From an uncultured Clostridia bacterium (GTDB lineage Bacteria > Bacillota > Clostridia > Oscillospirales > Ruminococcaceae): a stretch of 64,000 nucleotides of DNA. The stretch spans positions 38,447-102,446 of the forward strand of contig CAMVNQ010000012.1 of the NCBI GenBank assembly GCA_947168885.1. The letters are read 5' to 3'. How positions within the stretch are numbered: position 1 is the first letter of the stretch; each line of letters begins with the position of its first letter. The position numbers and the translations under genes were made by a program. The notes beneath the pieces were generated by a model. The model was not told where the DNA came from, ran no database searches, and saw nothing but the letters and a program-made list of their open reading frames with translations. Shown here one piece after another: positions 18,285-26,139 of the stretch.

Positions 18285-19820
18285 ATGATAACATTGGTGA
18301 TCGGTCTTGTGATACTGATAGGCGGAGGCTTGCTTTACGGCGGTTTCTGCGAAAAGGTATTCGGACCGGATGACAGAAAAACGCCCGCATACGAAAATAA
18401 GGACGGCGTTGACTATGTTCCGATGAAAAAGTGGAAAAACTGTCTCGTAAATCTGCTGAACATTGCGGGTACGGGACCCATTCTCGGTCCGATACAGGGC
18501 ATACTCTTCGGGCCTATTGCATTTATTACTATCCCGATAGGCTGCGTGATCGGCGGTGCTATGCATGACTATTTCTGCGGTATGATATGTACCCGCGAGG
18601 GCGGCATACAGATGCCGGAGATGATAAAGCGCCACCTCCCGAAAGGCGTGTCATGGGTCTATACCCTGATCATAGTAATACTGTTAGTCCTGTGCGGAGC
18701 CGTATTCGTATATACTCCCGGCGATATTGCCGCGACCCAGCTTTTCGGCTTCGGCGGAACTCCGGGAGAAGCATCGACATGGATAATTTATGGTGTTATC
18801 TTCGTGTATTATCTTATCGCGACTGTTCTCCCGATCGACAAGATAATCGGCAAGGTATATCCCATACTCGGCGGCATACTGATACTCTCCGCGCTCGGTA
18901 TATTTGTCATGCTGTTTGTGAGCGGGCATCAGCTTGCCGAAATATTTGGTGATCAGATACTCGGCGGATTTGACTTCGGCGCGTACTTTCAGAGTCACAA
19001 CTTTATCCCGTCGTTCTTCGTGACGGTCGCCTGCGGAATACTTTCGGGATTCCACAGCACTCAGACCTCGCTCATCTCAAGAACGATAGAGAGCGAGAGG
19101 CACGGAAGAATGACATTCTACAATATGATGATCTGCGAGGGCTTCATAGCTATGATATGGGCTGCCGGAGCTATGGCGATCATAGGTCTGGGCGCGGAAA
19201 ACGCGGGCATCACGATGCAGCTCACCGATGCGGGCTGGGGATATTTCGAGAGCGTTGACGGTGCACTGCGGCAAATATCCCCCACAAGCGTTGTGGGAGT
19301 GATCTGCCGGAATATGCTCGGAGATATAGGCGGAGTTATCGCGATAATCGGAGTTGTCATACTTCCGATAACCACAGGTGATACAGCGCTGCGCTCGCTT
19401 CGTCTCGTTACCGCCGAGACCTTTCACATAAAGCAGAAAACCGCGGTACAGAGAATACTTCTCGCGCTGCCGATATTTGCAGTCACGCTCGCGCTGCTTA
19501 TCTGGGCGAAAAATGACCCTAACGGCTTTAACGTGATATGGAGGTACATGGGCTGGGCGAATCAGACAGTCTCGGTATTCGCGACCTCCTCGATAATGAT
19601 CTATATGATGCGCCACGGAAAAACGAAATATTTGTGGATGCCCGCAATACCGTTCCTGTTCTATTCGTTTGTGACGACTTCATATCTTTTGAGCGCATCT
19701 GAGGGCTTCTCACTCGATATGACGCTGTCCTACACTATAGCCGGAGTGTTTACGGTATTTATCTTTGCGGCTTCGATATACAGAGGAAGGAAATTATCAC
19801 AAATTGAAAGAAGGGTGTAA
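18285..19820 (+). CDS. cstA: CstA-family carbon-starvation transporter
   Basis: 511 residues with about 13 hydrophobic segments. NIAGTGPILGPIQGILFGP and GGAMHDYFCGM are the signature blocks of CstA proteins, which import peptides or pyruvate when carbon is short. The length is that of the short clostridial form lacking the C-terminal extension of the enterobacterial protein. GAGAGG precedes the ATG. No CRP-type site is expected in this group; control is not evident. Confidence 0.92.
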   Translation: MITLVIGLVILIGGGLLYGGFCEKVFGPDDRKTPAYENKDGVDYVPMKKWKNCLVNLLNIAGTGPILGPIQGILFGPIAFITIPIGCVIGGAMHDYFCGMICTREGGIQMPEMIKRHLPKGVSWVYTLIIVILLVLCGAVFVYTPGDIAATQLFGFGGTPGEASTWIIYGVIFVYYLIATVLPIDKIIGKVYPILGGILILSALGIFVMLFVSGHQLAEIFGDQILGGFDFGAYFQSHNFIPSFFVTVACGILSGFHSTQTSLISRTIESERHGRMTFYNMMICEGFIAMIWAAGAMAIIGLGAENAGITMQLTDAGWGYFESVDGALRQISPTSVVGVICRNMLGDIGGVIAIIGVVILPITTGDTALRSLRLVTAETFHIKQKTAVQRILLALPIFAVTLALLIWAKNDPNGFNVIWRYMGWANQTVSVFATSSIMIYMMRHGKTKYLWMPAIPFLFYSFVTTSYLLSASEGFSLDMTLSYTIAGVFTVFIFAASIYRGRKLSQIERRV

Positions 19821-19956
19821 CCTTTGACTGACAGAGCAAACAGACAATCGAATATTCCTGATATATGATCTTGTGACAAAGCATTGGAAGAAAAGGACAT
19901 ATTCGGTATAGGTATTCAGGTACACGGCAGAAAAAGCAATTTAATATATAATTTAA

Positions 19957-20175
19957 GGAGGACTACCGCCGAAATGCTCGATCGGTCTGCATTGTCACAA
20001 GTCAAGCAATGACATAAACTTCGTGATAAGCGGAACAGGCAGAGCGATATGCAACGGTGAGGAGGAAGTGCTGACAGCAGGAACTTGTCATTATTGCAAG
20101 ATCGGACAGGAGCATAGCATCATAAATGACGGTGATGAGGACTTAGTGCTTTATACTGTGGTGCAAAATAGATAA
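19957..20175 (+). pseudogene. Cupin-domain protein remnant
   Basis: The frame (LPPKCSIGLHCHKSSNDINF, VISGTGRAICNGEEEVLTAG, IGQEHSIINDG) is the metal-binding cupin barrel, motifs 1 and 2 complete. It opens directly behind a TAA and lacks the start and first strands. The weak frame just upstream (LEEKDIFGIGIQVHGR) is probably the missing part, displaced by a frameshift. Confidence 0.75.
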
Positions 20176-20210
20176 AAAATGAAAATTGAGACGACTCGCG
20201 AGTTGTGTAA

Positions 20211-20310
20211 AAAAAATAGCAGCTGCTTGACAGATATTTCACAAGCAGCTGTCGATCAACAAATGGACTTTTAATTTTAAGAGGTGCCGAAATCTTGTCC
20301 ATGTATTGAT
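20211..20310 (+). repeat. 100-bp direct repeat 1 next to the HipA-like gene
   Basis: About 80% identical to 21621-21722. Core: AGCTGCTTG and CAAGCAGCT form a perfect hairpin stem, followed by TCGATCAA, GGACTTT and AGAGGTGCCGAAATCTTGTC. Confidence 0.85.
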
Positions 20311-20334
20311 TTTTGGAGTGTTATGTGGTATAAT
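20306..20334 (+). promoter_or_regulatory. Promoter of the HipA-like gene
   Basis: TTGATT, 17 bases, TATAAT. The -35 box lies at the end of direct repeat 1. Confidence 0.7.
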
Positions 20335-20370
20335 AAAATATAATGAAAATGTTTAAAAGGAGGCATCGGA

Positions 20371-21531
20371 ATGATCTATGAATTAAGGCACTTTGATGAT
20401 GTGCTGCTGCGATTCTCGGCGACCGAGGATACAAGCATGCCCGAAATAGAACTACTCTGGGTAAATGATGATAAAAGAGAACTGATGCCTCTTGACCTGA
20501 GCCTTGATGAAGAAGGCATAGCAAACTGGCTGAAACACAGGACTATACCGAAGAACAGAGCTTATGTCAGCGCCTTCCTGAGCAAGTGCGGTCTCAGTCT
20601 GAACAGACCGATGAACGTCATCAGCGTATCAAAAGGATTGTCTCTTAACGATTGCTATTGGGTAACGCCCGAAGGCTTTGACGGTACATTTGATAAATTC
20701 AATCTCTACGATAACCGTTTCAGCAAAATACTTGGTCTGATAGCATTCACGGGCTTTGGCAGCTCGATCAGATCATCTCTTGCATCCTGCCCGGAGTTCA
20801 CCACGAACGGAATGCTCCCCAAATGCTGGCGCAGAGAAAAAGGAAAGATAATGCTCTTCAAGGGCGGTACAAAAGGAGCCTCCAACACCGGCAACGAGCC
20901 GTACTCGGAGTTCTACGCCGCACAGATAGCAGAAAAAATAGAGATCAATGCCGTTAAATACGGCCTTTCAAATTGGAAAATTACCGGAAAAAACAATAAA
21001 CCATATCATGAACTGTGTTCTACCTGCGAACTTTTCACGAGCAAGGAGTATTCCTTCATGCCGATAGGCAGACTTATGAAAAAAGGCGGAATGAAAGAGG
21101 TCAGAGAATACTACAAGGGACTCGGTGATGAGTACGTCAATGCGCTCGATGATATGCTGGTACTGGATGCTGTTATCTGCAACACCGACAGGCACTATGG
21201 TAACTTCGGATTCTTAGTCGATAATCACACAAATAAGATAACCGCTCCCGCACCGCTGTTCGACCACGGAAACTCACTGTTTAATCTTGCGGGACTTGAC
21301 AGCTTGGACAGCCCGGAAACACTTGATGCCTATGCCGAAACGCTGATGCCTTGTGTATATGATGACTTCATCGGCACAGCAAGATCGGTGTTGAACAACC
21401 GCCACAGAGCAGGTCTGCGCAGACTGCTCGACTTCAGATTTGAAAGACATTCCCGCTATAACCTTGACCGCAAGAGACTTACGCTTATAGAAGGACAAAT
21501 ACACAAACGAGCAGCAGAATTGCTTGGCTGA
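20371..21531 (+). CDS. HipA-like kinase without a HipB partner
   Basis: 386 residues, AAAGGAGG before ATG. Residues about 265-285 read AVICNTDRHYGNFGFLVD, the catalytic Asp/Asn loop of HipA kinases, and LFDHGNSLF about 20 residues later supplies the metal-binding Asp. HipA toxins phosphorylate proteins such as glutamyl-tRNA synthetase and are normally held by a HipB antitoxin encoded upstream; no HipB or other antitoxin is seen. The gene with its promoter lies between two 100-bp direct repeats, as a single-gene module. Confidence 0.8.
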   Translation: MIYELRHFDDVLLRFSATEDTSMPEIELLWVNDDKRELMPLDLSLDEEGIANWLKHRTIPKNRAYVSAFLSKCGLSLNRPMNVISVSKGLSLNDCYWVTPEGFDGTFDKFNLYDNRFSKILGLIAFTGFGSSIRSSLASCPEFTTNGMLPKCWRREKGKIMLFKGGTKGASNTGNEPYSEFYAAQIAEKIEINAVKYGLSNWKITGKNNKPYHELCSTCELFTSKEYSFMPIGRLMKKGGMKEVREYYKGLGDEYVNALDDMLVLDAVICNTDRHYGNFGFLVDNHTNKITAPAPLFDHGNSLFNLAGLDSLDSPETLDAYAETLMPCVYDDFIGTARSVLNNRHRAGLRRLLDFRFERHSRYNLDRKRLTLIEGQIHKRAAELLG

Positions 21532-21620
21532 TGGTCTTTCCAAAAAGTGTAGCCTATACCGGTGGTTGAGCAGAACTTAGGAAAAACCTCATAAACTAAG
21601 GTAATTTGCGATTTTTGTCG

Positions 21621-21722
21621 AAAAAAATAGTAGCTGCTTGACCATACAAATGACAAGCAGCTGTCGATCAATAAACGGACTTTGAAATTCCAGAGGTGCC
21701 GAAATCTTGTCCATTATTGATT
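21621..21722 (+). repeat. 100-bp direct repeat 2 behind the HipA-like gene
   Basis: Second copy of the hairpin-containing repeat; stem AGCTGCTTG/CAAGCAGCT conserved although the loop differs. Confidence 0.85.
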
Positions 21723-21820
21723 CAAAAATTGATAATTAGTAGAGACGGACAAAAAAGTTACAAAAGCGCAAACCCGCATGAATAAGGGAGTTGCGAGAAG
21801 TTGCGGGAAGATAGAAAATG

Positions 21821-21853
21821 CCTTGTGGCTAGTTCAAGTCCCGTCACCTCGAC
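21821..21853 (+). other. tRNA 3'-end-like scar at block edge
   Basis: CTAGTTCAAGTCCCGTCACC with TCGAC behind it is a T-arm and acceptor tail without the rest of a tRNA. Such pieces are left at attachment sites of tyrosine-integrase elements. Repeat B starts 2 bases later. Confidence 0.5.
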
Positions 21854-21854
21854 T

Positions 21855-22172
21855 ATCTTTATTGAACGCTTTAGATATTATGCCCACAAAAGGCTTGGTT
21901 AAGCCATCTGTGGGCATAAGTCTTTTGGGTTCAAAAATCCCAATTCCATAGATATTTTTTGACCAAAAAAACGACCAACGGGACTTGAACCCCCTTTGGT
22001 ATAAAACTTTCAAACTGAAATTCGTGATAATTTAACAAATTTACAGAAAATGCCCGCTGATCTCGGAACAAGTCCGAACAAAAGTAATGCGGGCATTTTT
22101 TCCGTAATGTTCACAAAGTTTTCTCTGAAAGTTTGTGTAAATATCCGAATTATTTGACTTTCTCCGACAGAT
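21855..22172 (+). repeat. Dispersed repeat B, copy 1
   Basis: 318 bases, about 99% identical and ungapped to 41108-41425. It contains a T-arm-like stretch on the minus strand (GGGTTCAAGTCCCGTTGGTC) and the terminator below. No coding potential. Confidence 0.9.
22047..22101 (+). terminator. Terminator inside repeat B
   Basis: AATGCCCGC pairs with GCGGGCATT, followed by TTTTT; another copy at 41300-41354. Confidence 0.7.
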
Positions 22173-22441
22173 ATGATATAAGTGACGCTATTCGGCATTA
22201 GTATCCCTTATCACCGTTGGTGCTAAGATCAGAATGCCAGAAGCTGTCATCGGGGATCATCCTGTCGGCTCTACGGCAACGATACTTTACATATCGAGTC
22301 TTTTCCAATGTTTTTCATTCAAAACACGGAGAGAATTTATCCTTTCACTCACTGCCATTTTTTTGCCGTTTATTACGGCAACGACAAAGCACTAACAAGT
22401 TTATCATCTTACAATATTTGCAAAATTTTATGTAAAACCTC

Positions 22442-22495
22442 TTGATAAGTGACCGCTCGTTTGCTATAATAGAAATAAAGCGAACGGACGGTCAC
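22442..22495 (+). promoter_or_regulatory. TetR promoter with overlapping operator
   Basis: TTGATA, 17 bases, TATAAT. An inverted repeat (GTGACCGCTCGTTTGCT / AGCGAACGGACGGTCAC, 14 of 17 pairs) covers the spacer and the region after the -10 box, so bound repressor would block the polymerase: autoregulation by the gene below. Confidence 0.85.
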
Positions 22496-22517
22496 ATTTA
22501 TGCTGTGGGAGGAAATT

Positions 22518-23108
22518 ATGGCTAAAGATACAAGAGAAAGAATACTCATGGCTGCGCTTGAGCAGTTCTCACAGAATGGCTACGCAGGCACAAATATACG
22601 GGAACTTACCGCGTCGCTCGGGCTTGCCAAATCGTCGATGTACAAGCATTTTGAGAGCAAGGAGGACATCTGGAACTCCCTGCTCGATGAAATGATCGCA
22701 TATTACAGCGAACGGTTCGGCTCACCGGAAAAGCTGCCGCCTGTACCGGATTCGCTTGACGGGCTTGTTGCTATGACAATGCGCATGGTGGATTTCACGG
22801 TTCATGACGAAAAGGTAGAGATGACGAGAAAGCTGCTTTCCATTGAGCAGTATCGTGATGAACTCGCGCGTGAGCTTGCCACAAAGCATTTCCTGACGGG
22901 TACAAAAGAAATGTTCACACACATCTTTGAGGGTATGATGAACAAGGAACTGCTGAAAAAAGAAGATCCGGAAATGCTCGCGTTCGCATACACCGCACCG
23001 ATCTCCGCGCTCATTCATCTGTGCAGCCGCGAGCCGGAGAAAACCGACGATGCGATAGCACAGATAGAAGCGTTCAGCAGACATTTTATCCGGGTTTACG
23101 GACAGTAA
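22518..23108 (+). CDS. TetR/AcrR-family repressor
   Basis: 196 residues from ATG at 22518 (GGAGG 6 bases upstream; the ATG at 22500 is less likely). N-terminal HTH: ERILMAALEQFSQNGYAGTN, then TASLGLAKSSMYKHFESKED. The C-terminal ligand domain resembles no specific subgroup. No transporter or enzyme gene is adjacent; only the GNAT pair follows on the same strand, so the usual target may have been lost. Confidence 0.9.
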   Translation: MAKDTRERILMAALEQFSQNGYAGTNIRELTASLGLAKSSMYKHFESKEDIWNSLLDEMIAYYSERFGSPEKLPPVPDSLDGLVAMTMRMVDFTVHDEKVEMTRKLLSIEQYRDELARELATKHFLTGTKEMFTHIFEGMMNKELLKKEDPEMLAFAYTAPISALIHLCSREPEKTDDAIAQIEAFSRHFIRVYGQ

Positions 23109-23168
23109 AATAAAACATGACTGTCCGGACATGGCTTGTTGCCTGCAATGAGAAAGGGATGACAACGA

Positions 23169-23639
23169 ATGGTTTTGGAAACAAAAAGACTGTTGCTTAG
23201 AGAAATGACTCCGGATGATTATCAGGCGCTGTTTCCGGTGTTGGGCGACCCTGAAACCATGCGGTATTATCCTTACACCTTCGATGGGCAGCGTGTCAGG
23301 GATTGGATCGAGCGGAATATGAACCGCTATCAGAAGGATGGCTTCGGGCTGTGGGCTGTATGCCTGAAGGAAACCGGCGAGCTGATCGGCGACTGCGGGC
23401 TGACACTGCAGAATATCAATGGAAAAACACTGCCGGAGATCGGCTACCATATCCGCCGTGACTGCCAGCGGAAAGGCTATGCCGGAGAGGCCGCAAAAGC
23501 AGTCCGTGACTGGGCGTTCCGAAATACGGATTATCCGACCCTGTATTCCTGCTGCAAATACACCAATGTACCTTCCATAAAAACAGCAGAATCCATTGGG
23601 ATGCAATTTGTATATTGTCGCACACACACTTATAAATGA
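23169..23639 (+). CDS. RimJ-type GNAT acetyltransferase, altered C-terminus
   Basis: 156 residues. TKRLLLREMTPDDYQALF starts a RimJ/RimL-like fold; RRDCQRKGYAGEAAKAV is the acetyl-CoA loop. The expected end (GM.F followed by about 12 residues) is replaced after TAESIGMQF by VYCRTHTYK, at the point where a second GNAT sequence begins in another frame. The active core is complete, so it may still work. Confidence 0.75.
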   Translation: MVLETKRLLLREMTPDDYQALFPVLGDPETMRYYPYTFDGQRVRDWIERNMNRYQKDGFGLWAVCLKETGELIGDCGLTLQNINGKTLPEIGYHIRRDCQRKGYAGEAAKAVRDWAFRNTDYPTLYSCCKYTNVPSIKTAESIGMQFVYCRTHTYK

Positions 23640-23916
23640 TGATGAAGAAGATGAGGCAGTAATTGGATGTATATTTGCATTATGTAAGATATCGGGAAGT
23701 AAAAAAGAAATATATATTAACGAAATGGCAGTTTTACCTGAAAGACAGGGCCAAGGTATTGGCAGGCAATTACTGAAGACGCTATTAGATTATAGTAAGG
23801 AAACAGGATGTACCGGGGTTGTCCTTTATACCAGTGAATTTGCACCTGCTTCAAAATTCTATGAAAATAATGGTTTTAAACTGTCACAAGGAACTATTTG
23901 TATGTATTGTGCGTAA
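23596..23916 (+). pseudogene. Second GNAT acetyltransferase, N-terminus lost
   Basis: EIYINEMAVLPERQGQGIGRQLLKTLLDYSK is a complete acetyl-CoA loop and ASKFYENNGFKL the C-terminal block, but only about 30 residues precede it. Base composition turns AT-rich exactly at about 23605, the joint with the previous gene. Confidence 0.7.
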
Positions 23917-24041
23917 ATTTTTATTTAACTCGCTAAGAAGGTATTCTTATGTGTGGAATTACAACGGATGAATAAATGACAATAAATCTGTGATAAAATA
24001 GTAAAATAAATCGAAGTTTGGTGAATTGACAGGAGCGGAAA

Positions 24042-24488
24042 ATGTATATAATAAAAGCAGATCAGAATCAGATTGAAAATATTGTTGGTATGTCTGTCAG
24101 AGCATTTGAAACAGATATGAATGTTGGAGGAAAAAAAGGAGACTGTCCACCTGGATTTGATTCTGTAGAATGGCATAGAAAAATGGCTCGAGAGGGGCAT
24201 TTGTTTCAGGCAATGATAGGAAAAGAACTGGTAGGAGCAGCCGTTGTATTCCCCGACGAGTCAAAGAGCAGTGTTTACATAGGCAGAATTTTTATTGACA
24301 GCATCTATCACAGGAAAGGTTATGGAATACTTTTAATGAAATGCATAGAAAACGAGTTCTTAGATGTTAGTGAAATCAATCTGGATACACCAGTTTGGAA
24401 TGTAAGAACGAATGCGTTTTATGAGAAATCAGGATATAAAAAAGTCAGAATTGAAGATGGTTTTGTTTTCTACCAAAAGAAAAAGTGA
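24042..24488 (+). CDS. GNAT acetyltransferase
   Basis: 148 residues, complete. ACAGGAG precedes the ATG. YIGRIFIDSIYHRKGYGILL is the acetyl-CoA loop and VWNVRTNAFYEKSGYKKV the C-terminal block. Substrate unknown. AT-rich like the fragment before it, so the two probably arrived together. Confidence 0.8.
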   Translation: MYIIKADQNQIENIVGMSVRAFETDMNVGGKKGDCPPGFDSVEWHRKMAREGHLFQAMIGKELVGAAVVFPDESKSSVYIGRIFIDSIYHRKGYGILLMKCIENEFLDVSEINLDTPVWNVRTNAFYEKSGYKKVRIEDGFVFYQKKK

Positions 24489-24531
24489 TTATGCATATTG
24501 TGCTTATAAATGATCGCAGCAAGCGAAAAAT

Positions 24532-24575
24532 AAAAGGTTCAGCGGCTTTGACAGGCTGAACTTTTGATTTTTATC
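24532..24575 (+). terminator. Terminator
   Basis: AAAAGGTTCAGC pairs with GCTGAACTTTT, then GATTTTTAT. Confidence 0.7.
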
Positions 24576-25021
24576 GAATACGGCTGCGCGGTGTGGGTGT
24601 GTCCATATGGGGTGTTTACAGTTGTACTGACGGCGCTATGCCCTAAATCCGCCGAGACAGTCACGGGGTCAACACCCGCAAAAATTAAGGCAGAAGCGTG
24701 AAAATGGCGGTAAGAGTGAATGTCACAGAAGCGTAAACCGTTGTCTTTGCAGAATTTCTGGAGCCACTTATACGGATTATTCACGAAAAGCGGCGCCCCG
24801 TCATCGGCAACGAACAGTCTGTCGCTCTCGACCCACTTGTCGCCGAGAATCTCCCTCTGCTTATCCTGCTCGTCTTTGAGTTCGCGGAGCAGGTTTATCA
24901 CGACCGCCGGGTACTTGGTCGAACGCTGTGATTTTTTAGTCTTTGTAGTATCGGTGAACATTCCGTGTAGCTTGGTGTAGTTGGAAGTCCTGCGAACGTT
25001 TATAACGCCGTTTTCCCAATC
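24539..25021 (-). pseudogene. Tyrosine integrase fragment
   Basis: From DWENGVINVRRTSNYTKLHG to DIHSYRHFHASALIFAGVDP and LGHSAVSTTVN, about 75% similar to the fragment at 13245. The first catalytic Arg is missing and the region around the catalytic Tyr is garbled (NTPYGHTHTAQ). Inactive remnant. Confidence 0.85.
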
Positions 25022-25026
25022 AATGT

Positions 25027-25311
25027 CTCTTGGTCAGGGATTTAAGCAGCATACAGGACTTGCTCGCGCCATCGAACGTCAAAGGCAAGTCTAAGTTCAA
25101 GCTTCTCATGGATAAGCTCCCGGGCGAGCACAAGGCTCGGTGGTTTGCCTGAGCCGCACTGAACTCTTCTGAACAGGCGATGAACAGTGTTGTGTCAACG
25201 GCGATGTCGCGTCTGAACGCTTTTCTCGACAGCGAGCTTGAGCAGATCCTGTGCTTTGACACCTCGATACAGAACGAACCGTTTATAGTCGTGTCGGATG
25301 AATCTGAATAA
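25027..25311 (+). pseudogene. VirD4/TraG-type coupling protein fragment
   Basis: The frame (SSIQDLLAPSNVKGKSKFKL, PGEHKARWFA, TGA, AALNSSEQAMNSVVSTAMSR, ILCFDTSIQNEPFIV) fits the middle of the type IV coupling ATPase of Tn1549-like conjugative elements. About 95 codons remain with an internal TGA. Together with the integrase fragment next to it, on the other strand, it marks a largely deleted conjugative element. Confidence 0.7.
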
Positions 25312-25313
25312 TA

Positions 25314-25354
25314 AATACCCAGGCAGCAATTAGTGAAACTGTCTGGGTATTATT
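25314..25354 (+). terminator. Terminator
   Basis: AATACCCAGGCAG pairs with CTGTCTGGGTATT, then ATTGT. Confidence 0.65.
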
Positions 25355-25457
25355 GTGGTCATTACGTCATAATAAAACCTTATCTGGTGTAGGACATGAT
25401 GATAAATAGGGCCTTCCTGCGAATATTACCGTGTTGGTTTCATGTCAACCTGGAAAA

Positions 25458-25823
25458 TCAAAATTGCATGGGCATTCCATCTGAAATAAGTCTTTCTCTT
25501 GCTTTTATGACTACTTTAGCTTGCTTAACAGATGGTATTCTTCCTGTTTTCTCTATATTTATTACAAGTTTCAAAATGGAAGCTTCCATTTCCGAAAGAA
25601 GATTCCTGCTTGCACCCCAAGAGAATACTTTTTTCCAATATTCTTTACCAGCACTCATGATATACTTAAGTGCATCGACTTCACGCTCTTCCTTTGCCGT
25701 TTTTTCTTCGCTTTTTATTTGTTCAACTTCGATTAACGTCCGCAAAAAAGTTTGTAGAATATTCCAATCATGTTTCAGTATTTTATCAAAAACTGCTTCT
25801 GAACTGCAGAAAGTATTGATCAT
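25458..25823 (-). pseudogene. AT-rich gene tail, possibly of an AIPR-like defense protein
   Basis: The last 121 codons of a leftward frame look protein-like (YWKKVFSWGASRNLLSEMEA, GRIPSVKQAKVVIKARERLI). This W..NLLS..E...L......IPS.KQ pattern resembles the C-terminus of AIPR abortive-infection proteins and related helicase-linked families. The frame continues upstream only as antisense of the LRR gene. Assignment is tentative. Confidence 0.4.
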
Positions 25824-26062
25824 GTGCATCTTTCTTCTTAAAACTATCATTAATTTGTGATATAATAACCGTAAACATATCAATATGATCTGTACCGGGA
25901 CATTTGATACAACGACTGAATACGCAGTCAATGAGAGGTAAATTATTCGCAAACTATGAAGCGCTATAAAACGAAGTCGCCGTGTTTTCTGTGATAGTAT
26001 TTTAAGTACATGCGTGTGAAGCGCATCATTATCGGCACGAGTATTATCAGCTGTAAAAGTGT

Positions 26063-26091
26063 TGACAATATACAATGTTAGTGTTATGATA
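26063..26091 (+). promoter_or_regulatory. Promoter of the LRR lipoprotein gene
   Basis: TTGACA, 17 bases, TATGAT, about 50 bases before the start. Confidence 0.8.
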
Positions 26092-26139
26092 TATTTATAG
26101 AATATGATCATCCGAAACGTTCTTTTGAAAGGAAATATC

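Noticed and set aside
13095..21854. Calling the whole 8.76-kb block a mobile element
   Set aside because: The repeat split supports an insertion, but no clear direct repeat flanks it and it holds ordinary chromosomal genes such as cstA; kept as a finding, not as an element.
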